A stretch of 64,000 nucleotides of DNA from Cladocopium goreaui (taxonomy: Eukaryota > Sar > Dinophyceae > Suessiales > Symbiodiniaceae): NCBI GenBank assembly GCA_947184155.2, contig CAMXCT020003657.1:177501-241500 (forward strand), given 5' to 3'. The number at the start of each line of letters is the position of its first letter. Positions within the stretch are counted from its first letter, which is position 1. Positions 43,830 through 54,972 of the stretch are shown here, piece by piece. A program made the position numbers and the translations under genes. The notes beneath the pieces were generated by a model. That model made no database searches. It worked only from the letters and a program-made list of their open reading frames with translations, and was not told the DNA's origin.

Positions 43830-44200
43830 TAACAATATTCTATCTATATAATATTAATATTGGTTATATGGTGATATATCTATATAGGGGTTATAATATT
43901 GGTATAATATTAATATCCTATTATATCATATATCTAATATTGGTTATATGGTGATAAATCTAATATTAATATCTATATAATATTAATATTAATACACCTA
44001 GATATCTGGATATTAATGGATATAATATAACAATATCCAGATATATTATAAAACCATAGTTATATTGTTATATCATATCCCATATTATGGTGATATAATA
44101 TCAATATAATACTTAACTATACTAGAACATATGATAAAACTATAACTATGGTAGGTGTAACATATTTATATTATAAAACCATAGTGCCATAGGGGTTATA
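43830..44200. repeat. TAATATTA-rich irregular repeats
   Basis: AT-rich repeats of TAATATTGGTTATATGGTGATA and related units, grading into the 11-bp array that follows. Confidence 0.6.
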
Positions 44201-44208
44201 TCCCAACT

Positions 44209-44595
44209 TATGGTGATATAATGGTGATGTAATGGTGATATAATGGTGATATGATGGTGATATAATGGTGATATAGTGGCAATGAAATGGTGATGTATTG
44301 GTGATATAATAGTGATGTAATGGTGATGTAATGATGGTATAATGGTGAGATAATGGTGATTAAATGGTGATATAATGGTAATATAACGGTGATGTAATGG
44401 TGATGTAATGGTGATTTGATGGTGATGTAATGATGATATAATGGTGAGATAATGGTGATTAAATGGTGATATAATGGTAGTATAACGGTGATGTAATGAT
44501 GATGTAATGGTGATTTGATGGTGATGTAATGGTGATGTAATGGTGATGTAATGGCGATATAATGGCGATGTAATGGTGATGTAGTGGTGATATTA
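44209..44595. repeat. 11-bp minisatellite
   Basis: About 34 copies of GGTGATATAAT or GGTGATGTAAT with single-base variants. Confidence 0.85.
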
Positions 44596-44786
44596 TGGAC
44601 TTAGCTATAGTCTCAGTTATTATAGATGACTCAGCTATAATCAATGGATTAGTTTAAGGGAAAAGCTACAGGAAACCAGTGTTTTTACTAGTTATTGTTA
44701 CCATCAAATATCGGGCTTTCCGGCCTTTCGGGTTTCAATTTTCCCATCATCCAATTCTATGAAACAAAGGTGGTTTCATGGTGATA

Positions 44787-44901
44787 TACCATCTGGTTAT
44801 TTAACATAGCCATGGAAAATCACCATGTTTAATAGGTAAACCCAGGTAAACCATCTATAAATGGGCCATTTCCCATGGCTATGTTAAATAACCACAGGGT
44901 A
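44787..44901 (+). mobile_element. Family B MITE (forward copy)
   Basis: TA-flanked, ends CCATCTGGTTATTTAACATAG / CTATGTTAAATAACCACAGGG with an inner GTAAACCCAGGTAAACC duplication. A more decayed B-like copy is recognisable at 44987-45103. Confidence 0.7.
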
Positions 44902-45174
44902 ATATGATATCATGCTGGTAGAAAGTTGGAATATTTCATGCTGATATCCACGGATGATGGAATATGAATGGAACATTAATGGTTGATACCCTCCATCAAA
45001 CTTTGGCCGCGGGAAATCCCTAGAAAAATGGAGGTCTATAGCTGGGAAACTTATCTATAAATGGTGGCTTTTCCAGCAAACCACGATTGATTACCAGAGG
45101 GGTATCTACCATGAAAAAAAAAACTTTACTTCGTGTGATCCCCACCATGACATTTATACATTTTGTTACTGGCA

Positions 45175-45735
45175 AATCTTCTGGCATTCTATCTGACATT
45201 TTATCTGGCATTCTATCTGGCATACCTTCTGGCATTCTATCTATCATACCTTCTGGCATTTTACCTGGCATATCTTCTGGCATATCTTCTGGCATTCTAT
45301 CTGGCATATCTTCTGGCATATTATTTGGCAAATCTTCTGGCATTCTATCTGGCAAACATTCTGGCACTTTATCTGGCATACCTTCTGGCATTCTATCTGG
45401 CATTCTATCTGACATATCTTCTGGCATTCTACCTGGCATATGTTCTGGCATATCTTCCGGCATTCTATCTGGCATTCTATCTGGCATATCTTCTGGCATA
45501 TTATCTGGCAAATCTTCTGGCATTCTATCTGGCAAACATTCTGGCACTTTATCTGGCATATCTTCTGGCATTCTATCTGACATTTTATCTGGCATTCTAT
45601 CTGGCATACCTTCTGGCATTCTATCTGGCATATCTTCTGGCATTCTATCTGCCATTCTATCTGGCATATCTTCTAGCATATCTTCTGGCATTCTATCTGA
45701 CATTCCATCTGGCATATCTTCTGGCATTCTATCTG
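45175..45735. repeat. 12-bp minisatellite, open in three frames
   Basis: About 47 copies of TCTGGCATTCTA, TCTGGCATACCT and variants. Because 12 is a multiple of 3, frames stay open: on the minus strand a 368-codon frame (45020-46126) of Met-Pro-Asp/Glu repeats, and on the plus strand Ser-Gly-Ile-Leu and Leu-Ala-Phe-Tyr repeats. No splice site or flanking coding context supports translation, so I annotate it as a satellite. Confidence 0.85.
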
Positions 45736-45738
45736 GCT

Positions 45739-45945
45739 GTTGAGGTCCGGCAGGGAACACTTGGCGTGGATACTCGCGGTTGAGGTCCGGCAGGGAACAC
45801 TGGGCGTGGATGGTCGTGGTTGAGGTCCGGCAGGGAACACTGGGCGGGGATGGTCGTGGTTGAGGTCCGGCAGGGAACACTGGGCGTGGATGGTCGTGGT
45901 TGAGGTCCGACAGAGAACACTGTGCGTCGAGGGTCGCGGTTGAGC
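45739..45945. repeat. 40-bp tandem repeat
   Basis: Five copies of a 40-bp unit starting TTGAGGTCCGGCAGGGAACA, directly next to the 12-bp array. Confidence 0.9.
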
Positions 45946-46072
45946 ACGAGGAGGAGGAGAGGAGAGGAGGAGAGGAGAGGAGACGAGGAGAGGAGAGACG
46001 AGGAGAGGAGAGGAGAGGAGACGAGGAGAGGAGACGAGAGGAGAGGAGAGGAGAGGAGAGGAGGAGCAGGCA
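45945..46072. repeat. GGAGA purine tract
   Basis: About 125 bp of GAGGAGAG/GACGAG repeats, all purine on the plus strand apart from scattered C. It forms a triple satellite block with the two arrays before it. Confidence 0.9.
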
Positions 46073-46811
46073 ACTGACATAAAATCTAACAACCCTCACC
46101 TGGCAGGTGGGGAATGAAATTAACATATGTTAAAGTAGTGAACTTATATGAATGTGTTAGTTTAGTATGTGTTGTGTTTGTTGGTTTAGTGGAAAGAAAC
46201 ACCACTAGTTCGATATACCTGCCATAAAACATCATAGAATTTGTTATAGTCAGTGAAATCAACCAACTTAGCGAACGTTCACTGGGGCACCGACGAACGC
46301 GGCTGAAGGGCCAGATACAGATGTGATTCATCTTCCAGGATCATCCCTAGTTTTAGGAAACCACCACGCCACCTTCGAGTTACACCAGTTTCTGATGCAA
46401 ACCAGCTTAACTATATGGCTAATTCTGTTCATGGGAAGTCTTGACCTGCCCATTTGCGGACCATCAAGAATGGTAATATAACCGAGACACAAGACATGAT
46501 TGTTAATTTCGCCCTTACCAATACAACAGATTGAAGATTATGTAGGTGGTTCTAATAATTTGATCAGACCACTATACTGGGATTCGATGATTTGGCGATG
46601 TATGGGTCATCCCGCTCGATTTCCGCTTGCCAGACCAATTGGGATGAACACCTGTTCGAAAACTGGCTTCTAGTCCCCAGCACGACATTAGACCCAACTT
46701 GACCAAAGTACGATAAGAATAAACATGTAAAAATCATAATGTAGAAAATCTAGCTAAACAAATAGTGTAGTAAATTACATACGATTAAATAAGATCATAT
46801 TATATACTCAC

Positions 46812-46964
46812 GTGTCTTGGCAAGCGCTTCACAGCCACGGGGGCCTTGGCCAGCTCTTCGACGTTCGTATCTCGATCGATGAGTTTATTTCCTTGGATCA
46901 TCGGATGATCATCGGAGACGACGGCGGGTCCGAAGTCGATTTGGCGGATATGAAATAGATCCAT
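46812..46964 (-). CDS. Exon, unknown protein
   Basis: Minus-strand exon of 51 codons, phase 0 at both ends, between acceptor CTGAGCCACCAG and donor GTGAGT. It encodes MDLFHIRQIDFGPAVVSDDH, then PMIQGNKLIDRDTNVEELAK and APVAVKRLPRH. The VAVKRL ending resembles the lysine strand of protein kinases, but no glycine loop is visible nearby, so I do not assign a kinase. One of the best-supported single exons here. Confidence 0.6.
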
Positions 46965-47018
46965 CTGGTGGCTCAGAATTTTTTGGATGGTTTTCCTATC
47001 CTAGTTACTAGACAAAAA

Positions 47019-47126
47019 CTGGTTGGTGGTTGACCTACCCCTCTGAAAAATATGAGTTCGTCAGTTGGAATTATTATTCCCAATGTATGGAAAGTCAAAA
47101 ATTTCATGTTCTAAACCACCAACCAG
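47019..47126 (+). mobile_element. Family A element
   Basis: Intact ends, TTCTAAACC variant right block, no clear target duplication. It begins 55 bp from exon 46964. Confidence 0.8.
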
Positions 47127-47235
47127 TGATCAATTAGATTTGAAATATTTGATGTACCTTGCCCACCTCACAACTGGCGGTTTTTTGTCGGTTCGATTCG
47201 ACCGAACCTTTGCCGCAACTCAAAGACGGCACAGA

Positions 47236-47313
47236 TTGCCCAAGTGCTCCGAGCTTCCCAGCTTGCCACCTGAGCGGAATGTTGGCTCCCCAGTGTATGC
47301 ACACACATACACA
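47236..47313 (-). CDS. Putative exon, unknown protein
   Basis: Minus-strand segment TGEPTFRSGGKLGSSEHLGN followed by LC and a GTCTTT donor-like site. The acceptor is unclear because a CATA/CACA repeat lies immediately upstream. Confidence 0.4.
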
Positions 47314-47314
47314 C

Positions 47315-47400
47315 ACACATATATATATATACAATATACATATATATATATATATATGTACATACATACATATATCATATATATATATATATATAGAGAT
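47315..47400. repeat. CA and TA microsatellites
   Basis: ACACAC followed by several TATATA runs. Tyr/Ile-rich frames across it are artefacts. Confidence 0.85.
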
Positions 47401-47490
47401 GAGACATTTATGAATCCATGCATGTATACTATATATACATCTACGTATATGTACTATCATATGCTATCATATGCTATCATACACATCTAT

Positions 47491-47598
47491 CTGATTGGTG
47501 GTGTCAACCCCTCAGAAAAATATGAACGTCAGTTGGGATGATGAAATTCCATGAAATTCCCAATATATGGAAAAAACATGTTCCAAACCACCAACCAG
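47491..47598 (+). mobile_element. Family A element
   Basis: Left end CTGATTGGTGG, right end intact, duplicated ATGAAATTCC in the centre. Confidence 0.75.
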
Positions 47599-47620
47599 AT
47601 GATCATCGGATATGACAGGG

Positions 47621-47696
47621 ATGGAAAATCACAATCTTTAATAGGTAAATCAACTATTTTTTTTGGGCCATTTTCAATAGCAAGTTGTGTTAAATT
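47621..47696 (+). mobile_element. Family B fragment (interior)
   Basis: GGAAAATCACAATCTTTAAT ... GGGCCATTTTCAATAG without recognisable outer ends; remnant of a forward copy. Confidence 0.45.
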
Positions 47697-47817
47697 CCAA
47701 ATTGGTACATCTATTGACTATGAAAAATCTATTCAATTCTATGTGCTATATATTTCTACATATATACTACATTGCTACATACATATTAATGTACTATCAT
47801 CTACATCCATTGATCCA

Positions 47818-47865
47818 CCGGCCTATGATGTCGGAGACCGCCACAATGGCCATCCCTCCACCGAC
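47818..47865 (-). CDS. Putative exon, hydrophobic
   Basis: Minus-strand segment after CCATCCGAG encoding VVGGGMAIVAVSDIIGRW, then a GTGGAT donor-like site. The open frame continues upstream (LCYVPVMMSHGPSE), so its 5-prime edge is uncertain. Looks like a membrane or glycine-rich loop segment. Confidence 0.35.
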
Positions 47866-48083
47866 CACCTCGGATGGTCCATGGCTCATCATGACGGGGA
47901 CGTAACAAAGAACGTGAATGGGTGCGTTTTACGTAGGGAATGGATGTGAATAGGGATTATGATCATTACAAATATATATAATAGTTAAGGAATTATGATT
48001 ATTATTATCCCAAACTACTAAATTATGGATTAAAATGGGTGAACGGCATTATGATTATTATTATGTCTGGATGGAATGGATGT

Positions 48084-48196
48084 CTGGTTGGTGGTTGAGC
48101 CTACCCCTCTGAAAAATGATGGAGTTCGTCAGTTGGGATGATGAAATTCCCAATATATGGAAAGACATAAAATTCATGTTCCAAACCATCAACCAG
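48084..48196 (+). mobile_element. Family A element, flanked by ATGT
   Basis: 4-bp target duplication ATGT. It and the next copy (48607) share about 80 bp of left flank (CCCAAACTACTAAAT... TGGAATGGATGT), so one arose by duplication of the other with its surroundings. Confidence 0.8.
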
Positions 48197-48606
48197 ATGT
48201 GAATGGGGGAATGGGATTATTATATAATAGTTAAATAGTTATTGTGGATCATTCCCTCATGCCCTACTAATCACCAGTAAGACAAAAATACGGATTCAAC
48301 ATACACAAATGAGGACTTAACGAATTGTTCGGGGACTTGACATAACAAATTATGGGGACTTCAAATACCAAAAGATTGTGAGTTGACAAATAGACATGGG
48401 GACTCAACAAACAAACATGGGGGCTTAACAGAACATGGTGACATGGGGATGTTGATGAAATCTGAGAATCTGATATGAACGTAACATAGTCCCTAACATA
48501 TGAAATGACATGTTATAAGCTATACTGGTTACTGGTATATCCCAAACTACTAAATAATGGATTATCATGGGGGAATGGTATTATTATGTCTGGTTGGAAT
48601 GGATGT

Positions 48607-48723
48607 CTGGTTGGTGGTTGAGCCTACCCCTCTGAAAAATGATGGAGCTCGTCAGTTGCGATGATGAAATTCCCAATATATGGAAAGTCATAATCCATTC
48701 ATGTTCCAGTCACCACCAACCAG
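48607..48723 (+). mobile_element. Family A element
   Basis: Second member of the duplicated pair (see 48084), followed by the ATTGTTATTCCAATTATTAACC tract. Confidence 0.75.
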
Positions 48724-48850
48724 ATATATTGTTATTCCAATTATTAACCATTATTAACCATAGATTAACCATAGATTAACCAGGAAATCGATGGTTTCAT
48801 GGCGCAAACCCCATGGCTTCCCAAGCCATGGCTTCCTTCCCCAGGGTGAC

Positions 48851-48926
48851 AGGGTGCCATAGAGAGTTGTAACAATTTGGTCACGGCCGTTTCCTCGGCC
48901 CACTCCGCACATTCGTAGTGGCACGC
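48851..48926 (-). CDS. Exon, unknown protein
   Basis: Minus-strand exon of 25 codons plus 1 nt after a strong acceptor GCTTGGTTTTTCCAG, encoding ACHYECAEWAEETAVTKLLQ then LSMAP, ending before GTCACC. Three-quarters of codons end in G or C. A second frame is open (VPLRMCGVGRGNGRDQIV) but has weaker bias. Confidence 0.5.
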
Positions 48927-49087
48927 CTGGAAAAACCAAGCCCTGGAGGGGAAGTCTTACTAGCAAGATATTGTAAGCATGATTGCTTATGGTTTGATAG
49001 ATGTTGCTAGTATAGGAACTTTTGGTGTTCATTGTGATGGTTGATATGTGGATATATGTTGATAATTGTTGATATATATATATATAT

Positions 49088-49185
49088 CTGGTTGATGGTT
49101 TTAACCCCTCTGAAAAATATTAGTCAGTTGGGATGAATATTCCCAATCTATGGAAAAATAAAAAATGCTCCAAACCACCAATCAG
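49088..49185 (+). mobile_element. Family A element
   Basis: Left end CTGGTTGATGG, right end CCACCAATCAG, right block CTCCAAACC. Embedded in TATA repeats. Confidence 0.7.
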
Positions 49186-49249
49186 ATTTGTATGTATATA
49201 TATATGTGGATATATGTCAATATGATAGCCTAGAAGGCTAAACAATGAC

Positions 49250-49355
49250 CTTCCAAGAAGCAGACTTGTCGACATGAAAAACTCTGGATCTCCCGCCGTG
49301 TCCAGACACGGAAGAGAACAGTTTTTGTGCTCACGCTGTGGAGTAAGAAGGATAC
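49250..49355 (-). CDS. Putative exon, unknown protein
   Basis: After a good acceptor (TCCTTCTTACTCCACAG, minus) two frames stay open: REHKNCSLPCLDTAGDPEFF or STKTVLFRVWTRREIQSFSC. A GTCATT donor-like site ends both. The frame is unresolved. Confidence 0.35.
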
Positions 49356-49397
49356 TTTTCGACAATAATCCCGTCCCCCTAACATTGCATGATGATC

Positions 49398-49524
49398 TCC
49401 ATATGGGGGGTTCTTCGAATGGGGGATCCCCAAGTCACCATGGGTTTCAATTTTCAATGCTAAAATAGTCCAATTTGGCATGATTCGGGGTACACCCACT
49501 TTGGGAAACCTCCATACATGGGCC
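49398..49524. mobile_element. Family E element, diverged
   Basis: CTCCATATGGGGGGTTC ... GGGGGATCCCC on the left and GGGGTACACCC ... GGGAAACCTCCATA on the right. Confidence 0.5.
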
Positions 49525-49750
49525 GCTCAAGACTAGGAAAGAAATGGAAAGAATAGGTTCTACCTCGACAACTACATGTATTTGTCTCCAGATTTCCTGT
49601 GTCAGATGTCATACAAGGTGGTACCCCCAATTAGTTTGCTCAGTTTGTCTTCATTACCCAGCTTACTATATAATATTATATATATATACACACATTACCC
49701 ATTAAACCATAAATGACCTAGCTATAAACCTTCTAGCTATGGGGAAACAC

Positions 49751-49883
49751 CGTGTATATGTTCCTTGTCACCATCGCTTTCAAGGCCGAGGTACAGTTCG
49801 AACACGTTCCGAGAAGTAGTAGCTACGATTCCATAAGGACCCTTCACCACCAATGTATGCCTCAAGGCAACACAGGAATTAAC
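49751..49883 (-). CDS. Exon, unknown protein
   Basis: Minus-strand exon of 44 codons plus 1 nt after CAATCCAGAG, ending at a GTGTTT donor. It encodes VNSCVALRHTLVVKGPYGIV and TTSRNVFELYLGLESDGDKE. Beta-rich character. No family recognised. Confidence 0.5.
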
Positions 49884-50341
49884 CTCTGGATTGTCCATGC
49901 TTCTTGGTTCCAAGCCATCCCGAGATACTATATAATGTCTATATATATATATAGAGCACAATTGATGATCATCAGCCCACCTTTCATTAAACATAGACTC
50001 AGACCATATTTGGGCTGGTGGTTTTGACATCTAACTACCAAAGCATCAAATTCGGATCAATTTCATGGTCATGTTAAAGATGTTAACGCATTTTCAGGCA
50101 GGCATTAGCCCATGACAAATGTGTGTCAAAAAGGGTGAAAAGCATGCAGATGGCCTGCCAGGTATCAGTTCGTTTATAAACCGATTTTGCAACTATACAG
50201 TTACATTCCTCATAAATTCATCAAAAGCCCTAGTTCATGATGGCAATTTTTTTTTGGAAACTCTTTCCGGGCGGAACTTCGATCGTAGACTCAAAAAACA
50301 TTGGAGAGCCTGTGGCTTGGAATTGGCCCTAGGATGAACAC

Positions 50342-53334
50342 CGGGGCTTTAACAGAACTTGGGGCTTCTTTTTGCAACAAAAAACGATGAACAACAAGGT
50401 CAATCACAGCCCAAATGCTGGAGCAAAAGTGAAGTTGGCATAGGCCGGTTTCTCCAAATCCACGTCTGTCAGGGAAAAGTCCTTTGGGCTGGTCCCCCTT
50501 GGGAGCATGCAGTGCAACGATTTCACCATTTGGATTGCTTCCTATCTTACTTTCGTTGCCTTTTTGTGTCAAGATAGAGACATCTGCAGGCAAATGCTTC
50601 CAGGGAATCTAGTGGTCCATCACGAGGATGGAAACTCCTCTAGCCTCTAACTGTTTAAAAGGAAAATCATAGGGTATGGTATGGATGTTTTTTCCCCCTA
50701 AAATATGGTAATAAAACACATGCAGAAAAGATGTAAATCGGGCTTCAGTGGACCATACCTTCCATTGCCAGGTTCTTTTTGTTGGGCTTTGTCCAAGGCA
50801 AGGGATCAAACCCCTGGGGTGAAATGGAAACCCCAAGAATGTAAAGATAAAATGAGGTATATATATATATATACCGATGTACAAGTGTACGTTTTCTGGT
50901 GTACATGTCATATTTATGATCATCAATTTAGATGCTAATAGTTATATATATATATACATAATTAATCATATAAAACTTCGGAAAATTGCCTATGTAATAG
51001 TCCATCACAGTCGTAATTGCACTCAGCGTGTTTTTGGTGCGTCCTGCTCCGGCACATTGAAGGCTGGCCAGTGACGAATGGCATCGCTGCCGTGGCATTT
51101 CGAGGGTGGGGTCCTTGAGGAACGCTGGAGGCATCATGGTAGGTCACCACAGGATGGGGCCGCCAGTCGATAGCGTTCAGTTGCCTTATATATATGTGGC
51201 TGAATTCTATGGTTTATGGTAGATATAACTATACTAAACTTTGGGGGTTATAATGGTTTATAAACCATGGTTTATTAATTGGGGGGGTACTCCTCTAATA
51301 ATCATTTCATCTAATACTTAAATGGTAGCCTCCCAATTTTGCACAGCCGTTTGGGGTTTATTAATCCAAACTTGACATGAATATCCGAATTCACCAGGAA
51401 AAATGGTGACTTCATGCAGTTTAAACAGAACAATGGTGAGATAATATAATACTAATGGGATATGAATAATGGAATATTGCGAGAGCCTCGTTGGAAATCC
51501 AACCTGGCTAGCTGTCGAGCTGAATGATGGCTTCCCCAGCAAGCCATGTTTCACAATCTTTAAGATTTAGTAATCAACTTCTCTATATAAGTGACCATAG
51601 TTTCTTTTCTGTCCGCGTTTTTTTGGGTGCTATAACAAGAAGTGGGGATTATGCCAATAAAAGTGGTGAACACATGACCACCCAACCATATGATACATGG
51701 CCTGATTGAACATGAAAAGGACAGATGCATGACACAATTACCCTCTGGAAAAAATACAAAAAGCTATTGAAAATGGGCCATTTATAGTGGATTTACCCAT
51801 TGAAAATGGTGATTTTCCATAGTCATGTTAGTTTACCAGAGGGTAATCTGAATAAACCGTTGACCACTTCAAAGCTGGACGAAATACTGATGACACCTCC
51901 TCCAATGCGCTCCAAAGAACACCACATGATTGTCAGATTTTGTTGACTGCGTCACTCACTCCGCTCAAAAACAAGTATATGGCATTTTTGCCGCGTTAGT
52001 TGACCATTATTGTCCACACCGTACTTTTTGTCTGCCGGGGACACACCGTGGATGTTTGAATATCATGTGAAGCCATGATAACGAAACATTGCACAGCCTT
52101 TACAACAACCATACCCAGTACCCTCGTGTAATTTGTTACATAGCTATTGAAAATGGCCATAGAAATAGTGGATTTACCCATTGAAAATGGTGATGTTCCA
52201 TTGTTTTTTGTATGTTTACCAGAGGGTATCACTCCTCTGGCTTACTAATCTGGAAGCTTGGTCCATCTGCAAATGATTCCCCTCACATTCACCATTTGCA
52301 AACCGGGATGTCACGACGTCACGACGTGAAGGCCTTATAATTTATCAATGGGTATATGTATATATATATATATGTGTGTGTGTGTATCCATACATATCCA
52401 TACTGTTGGTTCTTTATGGGTCAGATTAAATATCCGACTATATATCCCCATAATGACTAAGTTCAGCCATAGTTAGCCATGTTGAGCCATAGTGTAGCCA
52501 TAGTTTAGCCAGTGGCTGGTTACTCATCCAGCTGCTGACACCCCTGCGGTCGGGCGTCAAACGAATGTACTTCCGCCAGAGATCCCAGAGGGCATGCAGA
52601 AGGGTCCTGGATGGGCATTTTCACCGGGGAAAACGGGCTCTCTTCATCGGGTGACAAACCTTTCAAACATGAGTTGCATTACCCTCTGGTAAACTAACAT
52701 AACTATGGAAAATCACCATTTTTAGTGGGTAAATCAACTATAAATGGCAATTTTCCATAGCTATGTTTGTTTACCAGAGGGTAATAAAGTGTGTTCTCAA
52801 GAATGCCGGTATTTTTGGAAGATCCACCTCATACCCATATGCTCCATGTATGGAATATTTACCGACATTTGCCCTAAAAATCACCCAAATGTAGGTAAAT
52901 ATATCAGCACCATGGAGCATACGGGATAGTAGAAAGATTGTTTCATAGATCTATCTATATTAGCTAATGGGGATTTTAAAATCATCCAGTCGCACTGATA
53001 TATCTGATATTCAACACCCCCATTTAAAAAAGGTCCTCAATATGTGTTTTCCCACCTTCCAAACCATAGTTTCCGCCTTGTGTTTAAAATAAATGGGAAA
53101 ATATAAATATCTCTAATCCAACCATATCTAATCTAATCCAATTCAATCTAACCTAAGCAAATCTCATCTCTCTCTCATGTAATCTAATTTAATTGATCTA
53201 TTCTCATATGTCCACCTGCCACAACTTGGCACAACTTGGCAATAAAAATGTCACGTCCTCATGGTCAAGGACTCGCTATGCGTGTAGTCCTCCTTGGAAT
53301 ACTGGATCCTGGTGAATCCGCTTCGGTGAATCCG
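50342..53334 (-). CDS. Five-exon segment of a gene, unknown protein
   Basis: Minus-strand exons that join in phase at all four junctions: 53334-53255, 52606-52524, 51124-51009, 50813-50759, 50583-50342 (about 192 codons). Sites include GCGGCTTTCCCCAG, GTGACA, GTAACC, TTTCCATTTCACCCCAG, GTATGG and TTTGCCTGCAG. Peptides: RIHRSGFTRIQYSKEDYTHS, LLHALWDLWRKYIRLTPDRR, LKDPTLEMPRQRCHSSLASL, FDPLPWTKPNKKNLAME, and in the last exon GETGLCQLHFCSSIWAVIDL, a hydrophobic stretch. A short SLQCAG string recalls sulfite oxidases, but nothing else fits, so I do not assign it. The donor of the last exon could also lie at GTTGTTC near 50394. Confidence 0.65.
51739..51845 (-). mobile_element. Family B MITE (reverse copy)
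   Basis: TA-flanked with intact ends CCCTCTGG and TTTACCAGAGGG. Intron between exons 52524 and 51124. Confidence 0.75.
52119..52228 (-). mobile_element. Family B MITE (reverse copy)
   Basis: TA-flanked; left end CCCTCGTGTAATTTG diverged, right end TTTACCAGAGGG intact. Second B copy in the same intron. Confidence 0.7.
52680..52783 (+). mobile_element. Family B MITE, near-perfect hairpin
   Basis: TA-flanked. The outer arms CCCTCTGGTAAACTAACATA and CTATGTTTGTTTACCAGAGGG pair, and pairing continues through CTATGGAAAAT/ATTTTCCATAG. Reference-quality copy for the family. Confidence 0.85.
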
Positions 53335-53496
53335 CTGGGGAAAGCCGCTAAATCCATGGCTTCAATGGGTGGGGTTACCCGCCGGGTTGCTGATGCGTGC
53401 TGATTCATCTGGTTGCTGGTTTCAATAGTTAGCTAAGTTGGTGAACATAAGTCCTAGGCCACTAGGCTTTTGTGGGGGTTATTATCTATAGTTAAT

Positions 53497-53611
53497 CTGG
53501 TTGGTGGTTTGAACCTACCCCTCTGAAAAATGATGGACTTCGTCAGTTGGGATGATGATTAGTCCCAATATGATGGGAAAAATAATCCACATGTTGCAAA
53601 CCACCAATCAG
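53497..53611 (+). mobile_element. Family A element
   Basis: Intact left end, right end CCACCAATCAG, right block TTGCAAACC. Confidence 0.75.
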
Positions 53612-53974
53612 TCATGGTCGGTTTTGATCATATATGTTGGTTTACTGGAGGGTATATCCTCAAGAATGGAACAAATATGAAAAAATGAATCAGTTTGTAC
53701 AAAATAACAACCGCAAAAGAAGAGAACGGACAGTCTGACAGTTCGAAACCAGCAAATTATGGGTGCAAAGAAAAAACGCAATCTCTACCATCCGGGAAAT
53801 GCGTTTCTATATTTTGGGGGAGTCACCAAATTGCTTTGTCTGCACATAGCGTCCCCCTTAGTTCCACATAAGCTTGCACCGTTGGACCATACGTGGCGCC
53901 CCCGTTGATGTGAAATCTGTGTTGGTGTATGAACTGCAACCATTCCGGGGATATACCAGGGATATAACGGAACA

Positions 53975-54185
53975 TACCCTCTGGTAAACATACAAAAAGC
54001 TATTGAAAATGGCCATTTATAATGCCCTATGGATCCAAGTACCTTCTTAGGAAGTGTTTGTGGTATAATTTACTATAATTTGGAGGCTTAAGTACTTTCT
54101 CAGACAGTGTTTGGATCCATAGGGGTGTATTTACCCATTAAAAAAAAAAGATTTTCCATAGTTATGTTAGTTTTACCAGAGGGTA
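53975..54185 (-). mobile_element. Family B MITE interrupted by another element
   Basis: TA-flanked reverse B copy split at its centre by a 100-bp insertion (54025-54124). Without the insertion it would be about 110 bp. Confidence 0.75.
54025..54124. mobile_element. Nested inverted-repeat element
   Basis: Ends CCCTATGGATCCAA / TTGGATCCATAGGG, inserted inside a family B copy with a possible 2-bp duplication TG. It also contains a direct repeat (AAGTACCTTCTTAGGAAGTG / AAGTACTTTCTCAGACAGTG). No other copy seen in this window. Confidence 0.7.
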
Positions 54186-54428
54186 TCATAAACACTGTGA
54201 AACTCCAAGTGAGATATTTGCTTCTTGAGATCATTTTAGATCTACCTGTCTAACAACAGAGTTATTTCATAGCCATAAACCATGGACTTTACCTACTTAA
54301 GATCGTAAGACTACTTAGGCCATTTTAATTCGACCAACTTAGCGCTAGGAGGAAACACTTTCAAAACTGCAAACAACAACCTCGTATTCTCCAGATCATA
54401 CCAAATCCAAGAGCGGAAACCCAATTTT

Positions 54429-54740
54429 TTGGGACCTAATCCTCGTGGTCCAAGAAGAAATCTGTCGTTTTCAATGGCTGCAACAAGGAACCATTATGCC
54501 ACTCGAACAGATTTTCTACGGGACTGCCAGAATGTGTCACTCACTGTTGATTCAGGGAAAATCTTGGACACGTCGAAGAAATCGTTTGGTAGCCACATCA
54601 ACTCATACTGCACGGCGTGTCGCAGGACATTCAGCCAAACTACTCACCAGTCAGTTTACCCATACAGAGTGAACTCCCATGATTTATTGAAGGGTAAACT
54701 ATATCACACATTTCTCACTTTTATTAATGACTATAAATAA
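54429..54740 (+). CDS. Orphan plus-strand open frame, doubtful
   Basis: 103 codons on the plus strand (LRDCQNVSLTVDSGK, SYCTACRRTFSQTTHQSVY). An overlapping second frame (54445-54672) is also protein-like. No splice or promoter context and no recognised family. May be chance or an old insertion. Confidence 0.2.
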   Translation: MGPNPRGPRRNLSFSMAATRNHYATRTDFLRDCQNVSLTVDSGKILDTSKKSFGSHINSYCTACRRTFSQTTHQSVYPYRVNSHDLLKGKLYHTFLTFINDYK

Positions 54741-54972
54741 GGATGATAAATGTGTGATACAGTTTACCAGGATTACTATAAATAAGGATGACTATGTCGA
54801 CTGTGTCCATAGTTAAGGATAGCACTGGGTGTCCCGTCCACACTATCGTGACTCTCCCTACGCGAGGCTGTGATTTTCGCGGATGGAAGATAACATGGGA
54901 TTTGATCTCTAGGGATTGTTTAAACCATGTTAAACCCACATTCTACATCCTTAAGTCCACACGTTTGAATGT

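Noticed and set aside
45020-46126. 368-codon minus-strand frame of Met-Pro-Asp/Glu repeats as a gene
   Set aside because: It is entirely satellite sequence whose unit length keeps frames open on both strands; no flanking coding or splice context.
46812-46964. Protein kinase assignment from VAVKRL
   Set aside because: No glycine-rich loop upstream or HRD/DFG motifs in neighbouring exons.
51009-51124. Sulfite oxidase assignment from a SLQCAG string
   Set aside because: The match is six residues; neighbouring exons show no molybdopterin-enzyme features.
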